Shown here piece by piece: positions 48,242 to 56,747 of a stretch of DNA of 64,000 nucleotides. A model generated the notes under the pieces. The model made no database searches. It was not told where the DNA came from and saw nothing but the letters and a program-made list of their open reading frames with translations. Each line of letters opens with the position of its first letter. Positions within the stretch are counted from its first letter, which is position 1. The DNA is from RBG-16-49-21 sp040768125 (GTDB lineage: Bacteria; Spirochaetota; UBA4802; UBA5550), in contig JAXGNG010000002.1 of the NCBI GenBank assembly GCA_040768125.1, positions 124,001-188,000 of the forward strand. Direction: 5' to 3'. Made by a program: the position numbers and the translations under genes.

Positions 48242-48456
48242 TTCCGCAAACACGGGGCAACCAGTTGATGATGCAGTCTTTGATGATGAATGTATAAAAG
48301 AATGGCCCAGCAATAGGTCTTTTCACGGCAACCCACCCCTCAAACGTCCGCTGAAAGCGGACAACCTATTGGGCGTCTGTCTGAGTCGAATCCGGCGAAG
48401 CCGGTTCGACGAGTTACGCCCGCAGCCCTCCGGCGCCTGAGGAGCGGCGGAGATGG

Positions 48457-48508
48457 CCACCGCTTTTTCGCCATCCTGGCGGCGGTGGCAGGCGGACCTC
48501 CTGTCCGC
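48457..48508 (-). promoter_or_regulatory. Reverse-oriented AGGA-loop hairpins
   Basis: Read on the reverse strand these are GCGGAC-AGGAG-GTCCGC (48492-48508) and CGCC-AGGAT-GGCG (48469-48481). The latter lies within the loop of a longer CCACCGC/GCGGTGG stem (48457-48463 with 48482-48488). Confidence 0.5.
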
Positions 48509-48644
48509 ACGGGAGCGCGAGGGGAAGAGGGCGAGTAGTCCTCTTACCCTCGCAAATGCTCGACCAGCTCCTGGTCACACCCCGCCCCGGTGAGGGGCAC
48601 CATCCACGGGGGACACCACCTACACCTACGACGCCAGCGGCAAC

Positions 48645-49814
48645 ATGACTTCCATGAAGGGCCCGGCAATCGACCGGACGATCACCTGGGACGAGGAGAA
48701 CCGGGTGACAAAGACGCTTGACAGGCGCGACGAAACCCTCTACGCCTATGACGACGGGGGCATCCGGGCGATCAAGCGGGGGAAATACGGCGAGACCCTC
48801 TACGCCGGGGAGAACCTCTCGATCCGGAACGGGACGATAGAGTCGAAGCACATATTTGCGGGGAATGCCCGGGTGGTCACGAAGGTGACGAACAGGGGCA
48901 AGGAGGCCGGGACCTACTACTACCATGGCGATCACCTGGCCTCGAGCAACAGTATCACGACACGGACCGGGAGCGTCCATGAGAATATAGAGTATTTTCC
49001 CTACGGCGAAACATGGGTACATAAACTCCTGGCGAAGGCGGAGAGCCTGCCGTTTAAGTTTACAGGGAAGGAATATGACCCTGAGACGGGGTGGTATTAT
49101 TTTGGGGCGAGGTATTTTGATGCGAGGCTTTCGCGGTGGACCGCCGTTGATCCTGCGCTGGATAAGTATTTCCCGAATCCTAATGATTTTGATACGGAAC
49201 ATGATTACTTCTGGTATTTGCAACAAGACGCGAGTGCTAAACTGCCGGGTATCGGAGGGGTCTTCAATTCCATAAATCTGGATATGTACCACTACGCGGG
49301 GCAGAACCCGGTGAAGCTTGTGGACCCGGATGGGGAGGCGGCATTTGTCCCAGTCCTTATAGCTGCGATAGTCTTTGTGTTAAGTGATTTGTCCCCATTA
49401 AACGACAATGAACATCATTCTTTGTTTTATTCTGAAAAAAATGGTACTTCTGGAACATCAAGAAGTAATATGGCTGATAATGTTGTAGGATTTAGCGCTG
49501 AGATGGCGACCGATACGATCAAAGGAAAAATTCAAACTGGCAGAGATGTAAATAGAGTTATAAAGCAAAACCATCAAGTAAAAAAACAATTACTTGAAAA
49601 AGGTGAGCATACAATGAGAAAGTCTTTAGCTTTAGACAAACAAACAAACAAGAATATCCATACTTTAAAAATGAAAGCCCCGAAACCAACAATTCTTGGC
49701 AAGGTGCTTGGTAAAGGAATTACGGCATTATCATTTATTAAAAGCTATTTTGATTCAACAAGGGAATGTAATAGGCAAGGAAAAGAGTGGAGTTCGTATG
49801 TTAAAGATAAATAA
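48645..49814 (+). CDS. Orphan RHS module 3: core fragment plus tip
   Basis: RHS-core homology begins just before the ATG (STGDTTYTYDASGN), directly after a TGA, so no start codon precedes it. The 389-aa frame keeps the core to LVDPDGEA near residue 229. The tip (about 160 aa) begins with a hydrophobic helix (FVPVLIAAIVFVLSDL) and continues helical and Lys-rich (GRDVNRVIKQNHQVKKQLLEKG). Toxic activity unknown. Missing ribosome site and N-terminus suggest a silent cassette. Confidence 0.78.
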   Translation: MTSMKGPAIDRTITWDEENRVTKTLDRRDETLYAYDDGGIRAIKRGKYGETLYAGENLSIRNGTIESKHIFAGNARVVTKVTNRGKEAGTYYYHGDHLASSNSITTRTGSVHENIEYFPYGETWVHKLLAKAESLPFKFTGKEYDPETGWYYFGARYFDARLSRWTAVDPALDKYFPNPNDFDTEHDYFWYLQQDASAKLPGIGGVFNSINLDMYHYAGQNPVKLVDPDGEAAFVPVLIAAIVFVLSDLSPLNDNEHHSLFYSEKNGTSGTSRSNMADNVVGFSAEMATDTIKGKIQTGRDVNRVIKQNHQVKKQLLEKGEHTMRKSLALDKQTNKNIHTLKMKAPKPTILGKVLGKGITALSFIKSYFDSTRECNRQGKEWSSYVKDK

Positions 49815-49846
49815 GAATATTCAAATAGATAGTTAGAGAGCAAGAA

Positions 49847-50332
49847 ATGTCAATATTGATTGTGGTAATTCTAATTTATGTGTTATTTCCATTAGTGCAT
49901 GTCATTCTTGCGTCTCTTATCATACAAGTCAAAATTATTATTAATAGCGATTTCCAGAAGCGATATTGTGAAATTAAAGGCAGTGTTTCGAAATTATTCT
50001 ATATAAATATGGTTTTTGATTTTATATTGTTTGCGATATTATCATTTATATTTATATTTATATTTTATAAATCATTGAGTGGTTTTTCAATTATTTATAA
50101 AATAATATTTTTTATTAGTAGTTGCGTATTATTAATTTTTGACATTATATTTTTTTCCCATATTGATCCAAAAGAATTGAAGGATATCAAATCAAGAGCT
50201 CCACTTTTTTCCTTCCCTTCTCTGCCATTATTTTATAGCAAAAAGAATAATGTTATCGCTAATCCAATGTCGAGTCCATATTATTGGATAATTTTGGTTG
50301 TAATGATATTAATTATTTACTTGAATCGATAA
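49847..50332 (+). CDS. Four-TM protein, probable immunity 3
   Basis: The very AT-rich 161-aa product is almost entirely hydrophobic, with segments at about 3-27, 48-73, 80-103 and 144-160. It lies 32 bp after module 3, with GAGAG before the ATG. It has no recognised family. By position it should protect against tip 3, which would then act at the inner membrane. Confidence 0.65.
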   Translation: MSILIVVILIYVLFPLVHVILASLIIQVKIIINSDFQKRYCEIKGSVSKLFYINMVFDFILFAILSFIFIFIFYKSLSGFSIIYKIIFFISSCVLLIFDIIFFSHIDPKELKDIKSRAPLFSFPSLPLFYSKKNNVIANPMSSPYYWIILVVMILIIYLNR

Positions 50333-50371
50333 AGTGTACAGTGACGATATTTACCTGACAGCATCAAAACA

Positions 50372-50389
50372 AGCTCTTTGAAAACCAAC
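50372..50389 (+). promoter_or_regulatory. boxA-like antitermination sequence (copy 4)
   Basis: The exact AGCTCTTTGAAAACCAAC sequence lies 39 bp after immunity gene 3 and 24 bp before structured repeat C. Confidence 0.5.
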
Positions 50390-50413
50390 CATGCCGATGC
50401 ACCCAATCACCGC

Positions 50414-50478
50414 CGCGTGAGGGATGCGGAGGGTTTAGTCGCGGCGCGCCTTTTGCCGCGACCGAAGCGAAGCGCAGG
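50414..50478 (+). repeat. Structured intergenic repeat C
   Basis: CGCGTGAGGGATGCGGAGGG is followed by hairpin 1 (GTCGCGGC 50438-50445 with GCCGCGAC 50455-50462) and CGAAGCGAAGCG. The AGGA-loop hairpin is missing in this copy. Confidence 0.6.
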
Positions 50479-50569
50479 CCGTAGCAGCCCGACCCCTCGC
50501 GATACAGGGTTGAGGATTTGAAGGAGAAAAGCGCGCGAGGGGGCACGCCCGAATGATGATTACCACACC

Positions 50570-52450
50570 GTGACCTTCCCGGACGGCGAGTCGGTCATTT
50601 ACGCCTATGACTACGGGGGGAGGCTCATGGCGGTATCCGGCTCGAAGGGAGGGGTGTTCGAGCGCTACGTGCGGGACATCGCCTACGACGAGTTCGGGAG
50701 CCGCACGCGTCTCCGCTACGGCAATGACGCGGCAAGCGAGTACGAGTACGACCCCCTGACGCGCCGCCTCACGGGGCTTGTCACCACTGCCGGGGGAAAG
50801 ACCGTGCAGAACCTGGAATACGACTACGACCGGGCGGGGAACATCCTCATGAAGACGAACCGCGGCTTTTTCTCCGCCGGGGGCGCCGAGGCCACCTCGG
50901 AACAGACCTACGGCTACGACGACCTCCACCGCCTTATCTCCTCAGAGGGGGAGTACCGCGACCCGAAGGGGGTGAACACCTACACGAACGACTTCACCTA
51001 CGACACCATCGGGAACATCCTGACCAAGGTACAGGCGAACGATTTCGACCCGGCGGAGGGCCCCTCGGCCCCGGTCCCCGGCACCACCTATACCTTCAAC
51101 TATACCTACGGGGCAAAACCCCACGCCGTGACCTCCACGGGCGACACCACCTACACCTACGACGCCGGCGGCAACATGACCGCCATGAAGGGCCCGGCGG
51201 TGGACCGTACGATCACCTGGGACGAGGAGAACCGGGTGACAAAGACGCTTGACGGGTGCGACGAAACCCTCTATGCCTACGACGACGGGGGCATCCGGGC
51301 GATCAAGCGGGGGAAATACGGCGAGACCTTCTACGCCGGGGAGAACCTCTCGATCCGCAACGGGACGATAGAGTCGAAGCACATATTCGCCGGCAACGCA
51401 CGGGTGGTCACGAAGGTGACGAACAAGGGGAAGGAGGCAGGGACCTATTATTATCACGGCGACCACCTGGGATCGAGCAACAGCATCACGACACGGACCG
51501 GGAGTGTCCATGAGAATATTGAGTACTTCCCGTATGGGGAGACCTGGGTACACAGCCTTTTAGCCAAGGCAGAGAGTCTGCCGTTTAGGTTTTCGGGGAA
51601 GGAGTATGACCCGGAGACGGGGTGGTACTATTACGGTTTACGTTACTATGATTCTAAAGTAAGTAGATGGATTAGTGCTGATCCCGCTCTGCCATCTTTT
51701 ATGCCATATGATGACAGAAAGAATTCACAATTACCGGGGCTTGGTGGTGTATATAATCCAGTCAATCTCAGTTTGTATAACTATACAAGCAGCAATCCGA
51801 TTTGCTACATTGACCCTGATGGGGGTGCTGCGGTCCCGGTATGGGTTCTTGTATTAGGTGGTGCAGCATTAGCAATGGATGCTTATGATATTTATGATGC
51901 CTTTTCTGAAGGTGATGGCGGACAAATTGCATTTGCAGTTGGAGTAACTGCACTTGATGCTGCTTCATTTGGTTCCGGCGGCTGGGTGCGCAGGGCAATT
52001 GTAGAATCACAACATATTGCAAGAGCAGGAAGTAGCGCTTATAGTCATTCTCAGAATCCAAATAGCACTTTTCGATCAACTGCTTTAACCTTTGTAGGAA
52101 CGTATGCTGCCAGCAGAGTCGGGAGCGCCGCAATTCGGGGAGTTGGGCAACAATTCTGGAGCGGTGGGCGCGCTTTATTCCGTGATGGAATTAAAATATA
52201 TGAACCATCAAGACGTAATGAGGCTATTACTAAATTTATCGACCTTGGTTATACAGAAAGCGTTAAGCAGGTTGCCGCACCTGTTGCTAATAACACCGCA
52301 CAAAGAGGTGGATCGAGCGGGAGTTCATCCGGTCGAAGCGATAGTGGCAATTCACCTGGTGTATTAATCGGAACAGATCCTTCAGGTAATCCAGTACTAA
52401 CAACTGACCCTCGGGGTTCCGGTTTGTCAAATTTACAACAAATGCATTAA
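50570..52450 (+). CDS. Orphan RHS module 4: long core fragment plus tip
   Basis: The 626-aa frame begins in YD-repeat sequence (GTG; TFPDGESVIYAYDYGG; homology extends a few codons upstream) and keeps more core than the other orphans, ending at CYIDPDGG near residue 420. The tip (about 205 aa) is clearly homologous to tip 2: PVWVLVLGGAALAMD, GQQFWSGGRALFRDGIKIYE, DPRGSGLSNLQ at the end. Its toxicity mechanism is unknown. It is a divergent allele of module 2. Confidence 0.8.
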   Translation: MTFPDGESVIYAYDYGGRLMAVSGSKGGVFERYVRDIAYDEFGSRTRLRYGNDAASEYEYDPLTRRLTGLVTTAGGKTVQNLEYDYDRAGNILMKTNRGFFSAGGAEATSEQTYGYDDLHRLISSEGEYRDPKGVNTYTNDFTYDTIGNILTKVQANDFDPAEGPSAPVPGTTYTFNYTYGAKPHAVTSTGDTTYTYDAGGNMTAMKGPAVDRTITWDEENRVTKTLDGCDETLYAYDDGGIRAIKRGKYGETFYAGENLSIRNGTIESKHIFAGNARVVTKVTNKGKEAGTYYYHGDHLGSSNSITTRTGSVHENIEYFPYGETWVHSLLAKAESLPFRFSGKEYDPETGWYYYGLRYYDSKVSRWISADPALPSFMPYDDRKNSQLPGLGGVYNPVNLSLYNYTSSNPICYIDPDGGAAVPVWVLVLGGAALAMDAYDIYDAFSEGDGGQIAFAVGVTALDAASFGSGGWVRRAIVESQHIARAGSSAYSHSQNPNSTFRSTALTFVGTYAASRVGSAAIRGVGQQFWSGGRALFRDGIKIYEPSRRNEAITKFIDLGYTESVKQVAAPVANNTAQRGGSSGSSSGRSDSGNSPGVLIGTDPSGNPVLTTDPRGSGLSNLQQMH

Positions 52451-52458
52451 GGTTTATT

Positions 52459-52971
52459 ATGGAAAAGCGAAAGATAAATATTTATGAAATTCTTCGTACT
52501 GATCAGGCAAGTAAAGTTTTTGTCGGTATTTTTTTAGGCTTACTGTTGGTATTAATATATGTATATGGTTCGATAGAAATATTTGGAGGTTATAGAACCA
52601 GGTCTGGAGGTTTTGTAACATTTAAAAAAGATGCTCCATTTATTATATCACTTCATTTAACAGGTGGGGTTATATGCATAATTGGAATCCTGACAAGGTA
52701 TATCTATTTCAAAAATATACTAACAAATCAAGTACTGGTTAAAGGTGTTATAAAAAAACTTTCATATAATAAATCTAACCAGGTATATATAGAATTTAGT
52801 TATTTTTACAATGAGCATAATTATAAAAAGAAAAAAGATATAGGAGGGGGCAATTATAAGATTTCTCAGGCTGAAAAAGATGGGTCAGATATAAATATAT
52901 TGATTAATAAAAATAAACCCGGACAATTTATAATAGCTGATTTGTATAAATCGGCAAGGAGTTTTTATTAA
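52459..52971 (+). CDS. Two-TM DUF3592-like protein, probable immunity 4
   Basis: The 170-aa product is homologous to the gene at 47573 (both begin with 'INIYEILRTDQA' type sequence and end FIIADLYKSAR) but differs in the middle. It starts 8 bp after module 4 behind AAGG. Two transmembrane helices and a DUF3592-like domain. Sequence differences from immunity 2 may define tip specificity. Confidence 0.7.
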   Translation: MEKRKINIYEILRTDQASKVFVGIFLGLLLVLIYVYGSIEIFGGYRTRSGGFVTFKKDAPFIISLHLTGGVICIIGILTRYIYFKNILTNQVLVKGVIKKLSYNKSNQVYIEFSYFYNEHNYKKKKDIGGGNYKISQAEKDGSDINILINKNKPGQFIIADLYKSARSFY

Positions 52972-53120
52972 TGTTTAACACCGTCACGACCCGGAACAAA
53001 AGAGACTGACTGATTCGTTATAACGAATCCAATATCCTGGCCATTGCCGGCAGACAAAACCCTTAAAAACCAGATTAGATTAGAAATCTCTTTGAATTGC
53101 CGAAGCGTGGAGAAACCGCT

Positions 53121-53726
53121 ATGAAGAAATGGTTTGGCATCAATTCATTCTTGTTCGCAACGATTCTCCTGCCATCCTGTGCGACCTTTTCCGGAGATTA
53201 TTACCGTGTGGTTGATCCTGCAATTCCGCTGACCAATGGAAGACTCGCCGTGGTATGCCGTGATAACCGTTTTATCGCACAGAGGCTTTCCGGGCTCTTG
53301 GTAAAAGAAATTACTCGTCACGGTTTTATTGTCACGCCCTTGCGCGAGATGGCCGAGAAAATACCCCGCTATCCGTCTGGATTGCCCGACTTTTTTGAGG
53401 CATCGGATGTGGATGATCCGGCAGTTCTTGGTGACAAAGGAGAATATGCCGTAAAAAAAGTGCGTGAGATGCTTGGCGTCGACTCGATGCTTTTTATACG
53501 GATTAAAAAATACGGAGAAATCTCCGGGAGATTCCACAGTATGTATTATATGTCCGTTGAAGCGAAGATCGTCGTTTCCCCGGGCAATAGGGTACACGGG
53601 CATTCTGATTTTTTTATATCCAGGCGCGTTTGGGGAACTCCACGTGAAGAAGATTATGACCGACTTGTCAATGATGTGGCATCTTCAATGGTGGAAAAAA
53701 TATTTTCGGCAGGAGAATCGAAATGA
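53121..53726 (+). CDS. Lipoprotein A, second copy (diverged)
   Basis: The 201-aa product counts from ATG 53121, which matches the start of copy 1; an upstream in-frame codon at 53097 is less likely because it would precede the signal peptide. It differs from the copy at 43826 around KEITRHGFIVTPLREM and DVDDPAVLGDKGEYAVKK, whereas the adjoining gene is identical. Predicted outer-membrane or periplasmic lipoprotein. Confidence 0.7.
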   Translation: MKKWFGINSFLFATILLPSCATFSGDYYRVVDPAIPLTNGRLAVVCRDNRFIAQRLSGLLVKEITRHGFIVTPLREMAEKIPRYPSGLPDFFEASDVDDPAVLGDKGEYAVKKVREMLGVDSMLFIRIKKYGEISGRFHSMYYMSVEAKIVVSPGNRVHGHSDFFISRRVWGTPREEDYDRLVNDVASSMVEKIFSAGESK

Positions 53727-54394
53727 AGAAAACCTCTGTTTTATCGGTCATGTGTAGTGCGTTGCTGACGATCGGATGTATGCAGAAAATCGGAGGGACC
53801 GTATTCAAGACAACGGTAAAGGATATTAAGACCGGCAAGGGGTCCATTGCCGTACTGGCCGGTTCGTCCGACGAACAAGTACTTGTGATGGCGCGGTATG
53901 CGACGGAAGCATTTGCCAAGAAGACCCGATTTGACGTCATGTCTCAGGAGCAGATTGGTAAAAGAATTTCCGGATATCCCTTTAATATTCAGGGCCCGTA
54001 CAGGTCTGCCTATAAAAAGGTGGCTGAAGACTTTTCTCTGACCGACGTAAATAAATTACGCACCCTTCAGCAACGACTTGGCGTGAAGTATCTCTACGTA
54101 ATATGGAATCCTCTTAGTTTGGACAGTGGATTGTACGAAACAAAAAGCGGTATTCCTATAGGAAACAGGTATGCCATGGTATACCGGAATGATGAGGTGA
54201 GTATAATAGGGCAGTTGTTTGAATGTCCTGCCATGAATGAAGTCGGTAGAACAAACGGGAGATATATCGTTTTGAAAGAAAAAGCCGGCAATTTTATCGT
54301 TGCGTCCGCGATATTCAGCCATGAAGAAGGAATGACATACTTTTTTGAAAAGGTTGCGGATAGAGTCGGAAAAAATACCGGAATGGGCAAGTAG
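53723..54394 (+). CDS. Lipoprotein B, second copy (identical)
   Basis: The 223-aa product is identical to 44428-45099. It overlaps the preceding lipoprotein by 4 bp. The identity next to a diverged neighbour points to recent duplication or gene conversion of the right part of the block. Confidence 0.72.
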   Translation: MKKTSVLSVMCSALLTIGCMQKIGGTVFKTTVKDIKTGKGSIAVLAGSSDEQVLVMARYATEAFAKKTRFDVMSQEQIGKRISGYPFNIQGPYRSAYKKVAEDFSLTDVNKLRTLQQRLGVKYLYVIWNPLSLDSGLYETKSGIPIGNRYAMVYRNDEVSIIGQLFECPAMNEVGRTNGRYIVLKEKAGNFIVASAIFSHEEGMTYFFEKVADRVGKNTGMGK

Positions 54395-54457
54395 ACATGC
54401 CGTGGCATGGGTGATATAATTATGATGGCGGAAAAAATATTCGACACTGATCATCAT

Positions 54458-54475
54458 AGCTCTTTGAAAACCAAC
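54458..54475 (+). promoter_or_regulatory. boxA-like antitermination sequence (copy 5)
   Basis: The exact AGCTCTTTGAAAACCAAC sequence lies within the duplicated block and corresponds to copy 2. Confidence 0.5.
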
Positions 54476-54503
54476 TATCATTTTCAGAGTATCGCCCCCC
54501 CCC

Positions 54504-54613
54504 CGCGTTAGGGATGCGGAGGGTTTAGTCGCGGCGCGCCGTTTGCCGCGACCGGAGCGAAGCGGAGACTCGGCTCAAGTCGACGGACAGGAGGTCCGTC
54601 GGTGTGAGGACCC
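54504..54613 (+). repeat. Structured intergenic repeat A, second copy
   Basis: This is the counterpart of 45208-45317 with the same two hairpins; the AGGAG-loop hairpin is at 54581-54601. Confidence 0.65.
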
Positions 54614-54717
54614 CTTATGTCAACATAGTTGTCCCCTGGATAAAACAGGTTGGGGCCACAAAATGCGCACCTGTGACTCGTAACAGTTAAGCGTATACCT
54701 GGCCTTTCCGGCAAGAA

Positions 54718-54984
54718 TCACTGGAAATTCATTTTTCCATGTTTTACAAAGCGGACATACACGGCCTTGTTCACATTATCAAGGGTATACAGGACCTTGT
54801 AACCCTCGACGATGAGTTCACGGTAGCCGTTCCATTTATTCTTACCGGTGATGGCGAATCCGAGTTCGGGAAACGTTTCAAGGAGTTCGGTTTTTTTCAG
54901 CACATTGGAAATGGCTTTGGAATTCATGGACTCAAGGTCGGAGAATACTGAATCTGCAAGAAAGAGTTTATATGTTTTTTCCAT
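54718..54984 (-). CDS. RelE/ParE-type toxin (copy 2)
   Basis: The 88-aa product is identical to 45422-45688. Two identical TA pairs on both sides of modules 2-4 mean that loss of one copy by recombination would leave the other able to neutralise the toxin. Confidence 0.8.
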   Translation of the reverse strand: MEKTYKLFLADSVFSDLESMNSKAISNVLKKTELLETFPELGFAITGKNKWNGYRELIVEGYKVLYTLDNVNKAVYVRFVKHGKMNFQ

Positions 54985-55192
54985 GCGCCCTCAGCTTTTC
55001 CTTCAGTTGGTCCAGCGTAAGGGTTTTCCCGTCCCGGATTTCCTTTTCGCGTTCTTCCTTCAGCTTGAGTGCTTCGGGAGTATCAAGCCACTCCTCGAAC
55101 CGCAGTTGGTCGAGCAATTCCTTTTTTTTCTCCCGTGGAAGCTGAGAGATGAGGGAGAAGACCTGTTCGTCGGTAAGGGTGATATTGAGCAT
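54968..55192 (-). CDS. Antitoxin of RelE/ParE pair (copy 2)
   Basis: The 74-aa product is identical to 45672-45896, overlapping the toxin gene by 17 bp, with the same promoter and operator upstream. Confidence 0.75.
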   Translation of the reverse strand: MLNITLTDEQVFSLISQLPREKKKELLDQLRFEEWLDTPEALKLKEEREKEIRDGKTLTLDQLKEKLRAHGKNI

Positions 55193-55243
55193 TCGGTTAA
55201 CCTGATTCCAGTGTATGTTGCTATTCTTTAGGCTATAGCACTG

Positions 55244-55281
55244 TGTCGTTTAATATACTACACGACATGCTGTTTTGTCAA
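55244..55281 (-). promoter_or_regulatory. TA promoter and operator (copy 2)
   Basis: Same arrangement as copy 1: -35 at 55276-55281, -10 at 55252-55257, inverted repeat TGTCGT/ACGACA at 55244-55267. Confidence 0.7.
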
Positions 55282-55319
55282 TACTGATATAGTAATTTTC
55301 CGTCAGGGGCAGTGCCCCG

Positions 55320-56747
55320 GTGGAGCGCTACGACGACCTCCACCGCCTGATCTCCTCCGAGGGGGAATACCGCGACCCGAAGGGCGTGAACACCTACACG
55401 AACGACTTCACCTACGACACCATAGGGAATATCCTGACCAAGGTACAGGTGAACGACTTCGACCCGGCGGAGGGCCCCGCGGCCCCGGTGCCCGGCACTA
55501 CCTATACCTTCAACTATTCTTACGGCGCAAAGCCCCATGCCGTGGTCTCCACGGGCGACACCACCTACACCTACGACGCCAGCGGCAACATGACCACCAT
55601 GAAGGGCCCGGCAATCGACCGGAAGATCACCTGGGACGAGGAGAACCGGGTGACAAAGACGCTTGACAGGCGCGACGAAACCGTCTATTCCTATGACGAC
55701 GGGGGCATCCGGGCGATCAAGCGGGGTAAGTACGGCGAGACCTTCTACGCGGGGGAGAACCTCTCGATCCGGAACGGGACGATAGAGTCGAAGCATATAT
55801 TTGCGGGGAATGCCAGAGTCGTTACGAAGGTGGCGAACAAGGGGAAGGATGCGGGGACGTATTATTATCATGGGGACCATTTGGGATCGAGCAACAGTAT
55901 CACCACGAAGGCGGGCGCGGTGCATGAGCACCTGGAGTACTTCCCGTATGGGGAGACCTGGGTGCACAAACTTTTAGCCAAGGCAGAGAGTCTGCCGTTT
56001 AAGTTTACCGGGAAGGAATATGATCCGGAGACGGGGTGGTTTTATTTCGGGGCGCGGTATTATGACGCAAGGTTGAGTCGCTGGACCGCCGTTGACCCGG
56101 CGTTGGATAAGTATTTTCCGAACCCGAACGACTTCGATACGGAGCATGACTACTTCTGGTATCTTGAGCAGGATGCGAGTGCCAAATTGCCGGGTATCGG
56201 AGGGGTGTTCAATTCCATAAATCTGGATATGTACCACTACGCGGGGCAGAACCCGGTGAAGCTGGTGGACCCGGATGGGGAGGCGATATTTATCCCTCCG
56301 GCGGTGTATGGCATAGCGGTTGGAGCAGCCTATTTGGCCGCGACACCTGCCGGACAAAATTTAATGAGACATGCAACACGGCTTGCGTTAAGGGCTGGAC
56401 CGATGATCGCAGCTACTTTGCCGAGGGCCGGTATTGCGATTACCCGGGGCAACCCGCAGTTGATGTTGCGGAATGCCCAGGGCCTGATACGACATTCGGT
56501 TCCCAATCTACTGCGAAGCATTGTTAATCCTCAAACGAGCAATCAGGCCAGCAGGATGGCCGCGGAGAAATTGGGTACCATGACTAATAATGCGATAGTC
56601 GATAAAATTGGGTTGGGGAACTTAGAGGCAATCAAAAAAGGTGTTGAAATTTACTCAGGGACAGCTCCAAACCCGCCAAGTTCTCATCTTCAAAATATTG
56701 GATTCCTTATAAATGAAGTCATACAAAAGTTCAAAAAGAAAGAATAA
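55320..56747 (+). CDS. Orphan RHS module 5: core fragment plus tip
   Basis: The 475-aa frame starts at the same core position as module 2 because it lies in the duplicated block. The core runs to LVDPDGEA near residue 321. The tip (about 150 aa) has a hydrophobic stretch (IPPAVYGIAVGAAYLAATPAG) then helices ending FLINEVIQKFKKKE. It shares the core-to-tip junction with module 3 but the tip differs. The last 35 bp overlap the immunity candidate. Confidence 0.8.
   Translation: MERYDDLHRLISSEGEYRDPKGVNTYTNDFTYDTIGNILTKVQVNDFDPAEGPAAPVPGTTYTFNYSYGAKPHAVVSTGDTTYTYDASGNMTTMKGPAIDRKITWDEENRVTKTLDRRDETVYSYDDGGIRAIKRGKYGETFYAGENLSIRNGTIESKHIFAGNARVVTKVANKGKDAGTYYYHGDHLGSSNSITTKAGAVHEHLEYFPYGETWVHKLLAKAESLPFKFTGKEYDPETGWFYFGARYYDARLSRWTAVDPALDKYFPNPNDFDTEHDYFWYLEQDASAKLPGIGGVFNSINLDMYHYAGQNPVKLVDPDGEAIFIPPAVYGIAVGAAYLAATPAGQNLMRHATRLALRAGPMIAATLPRAGIAITRGNPQLMLRNAQGLIRHSVPNLLRSIVNPQTSNQASRMAAEKLGTMTNNAIVDKIGLGNLEAIKKGVEIYSGTAPNPPSSHLQNIGFLINEVIQKFKKKE

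Larger units (their letters stand above)
48080..48644. other. 565-bp inter-module region
   Basis: It holds boxA copy 3, structured repeat B, hairpins 48346-48362 (GTCCGCT/AGCGGAC with GAA loop) and 48385-48410, and two reverse-orientation AGGA-loop hairpins before the module 3 core fragment. No gene is apparent. Confidence 0.6.
53107..55396. repeat. Large direct repeat, copy 2 (about 2.3 kb)
   Basis: Second copy of 43812-46100. Recombination between the copies would delete or amplify 9.3 kb carrying modules 2, 3 and 4 with their immunity genes. Confidence 0.9.

Noticed and set aside
43812..55396. The 2.3-kb direct repeats as insertion sequences
   Set aside because: They encode no transposase and have no terminal inverted repeats; duplication or gene conversion explains them better.
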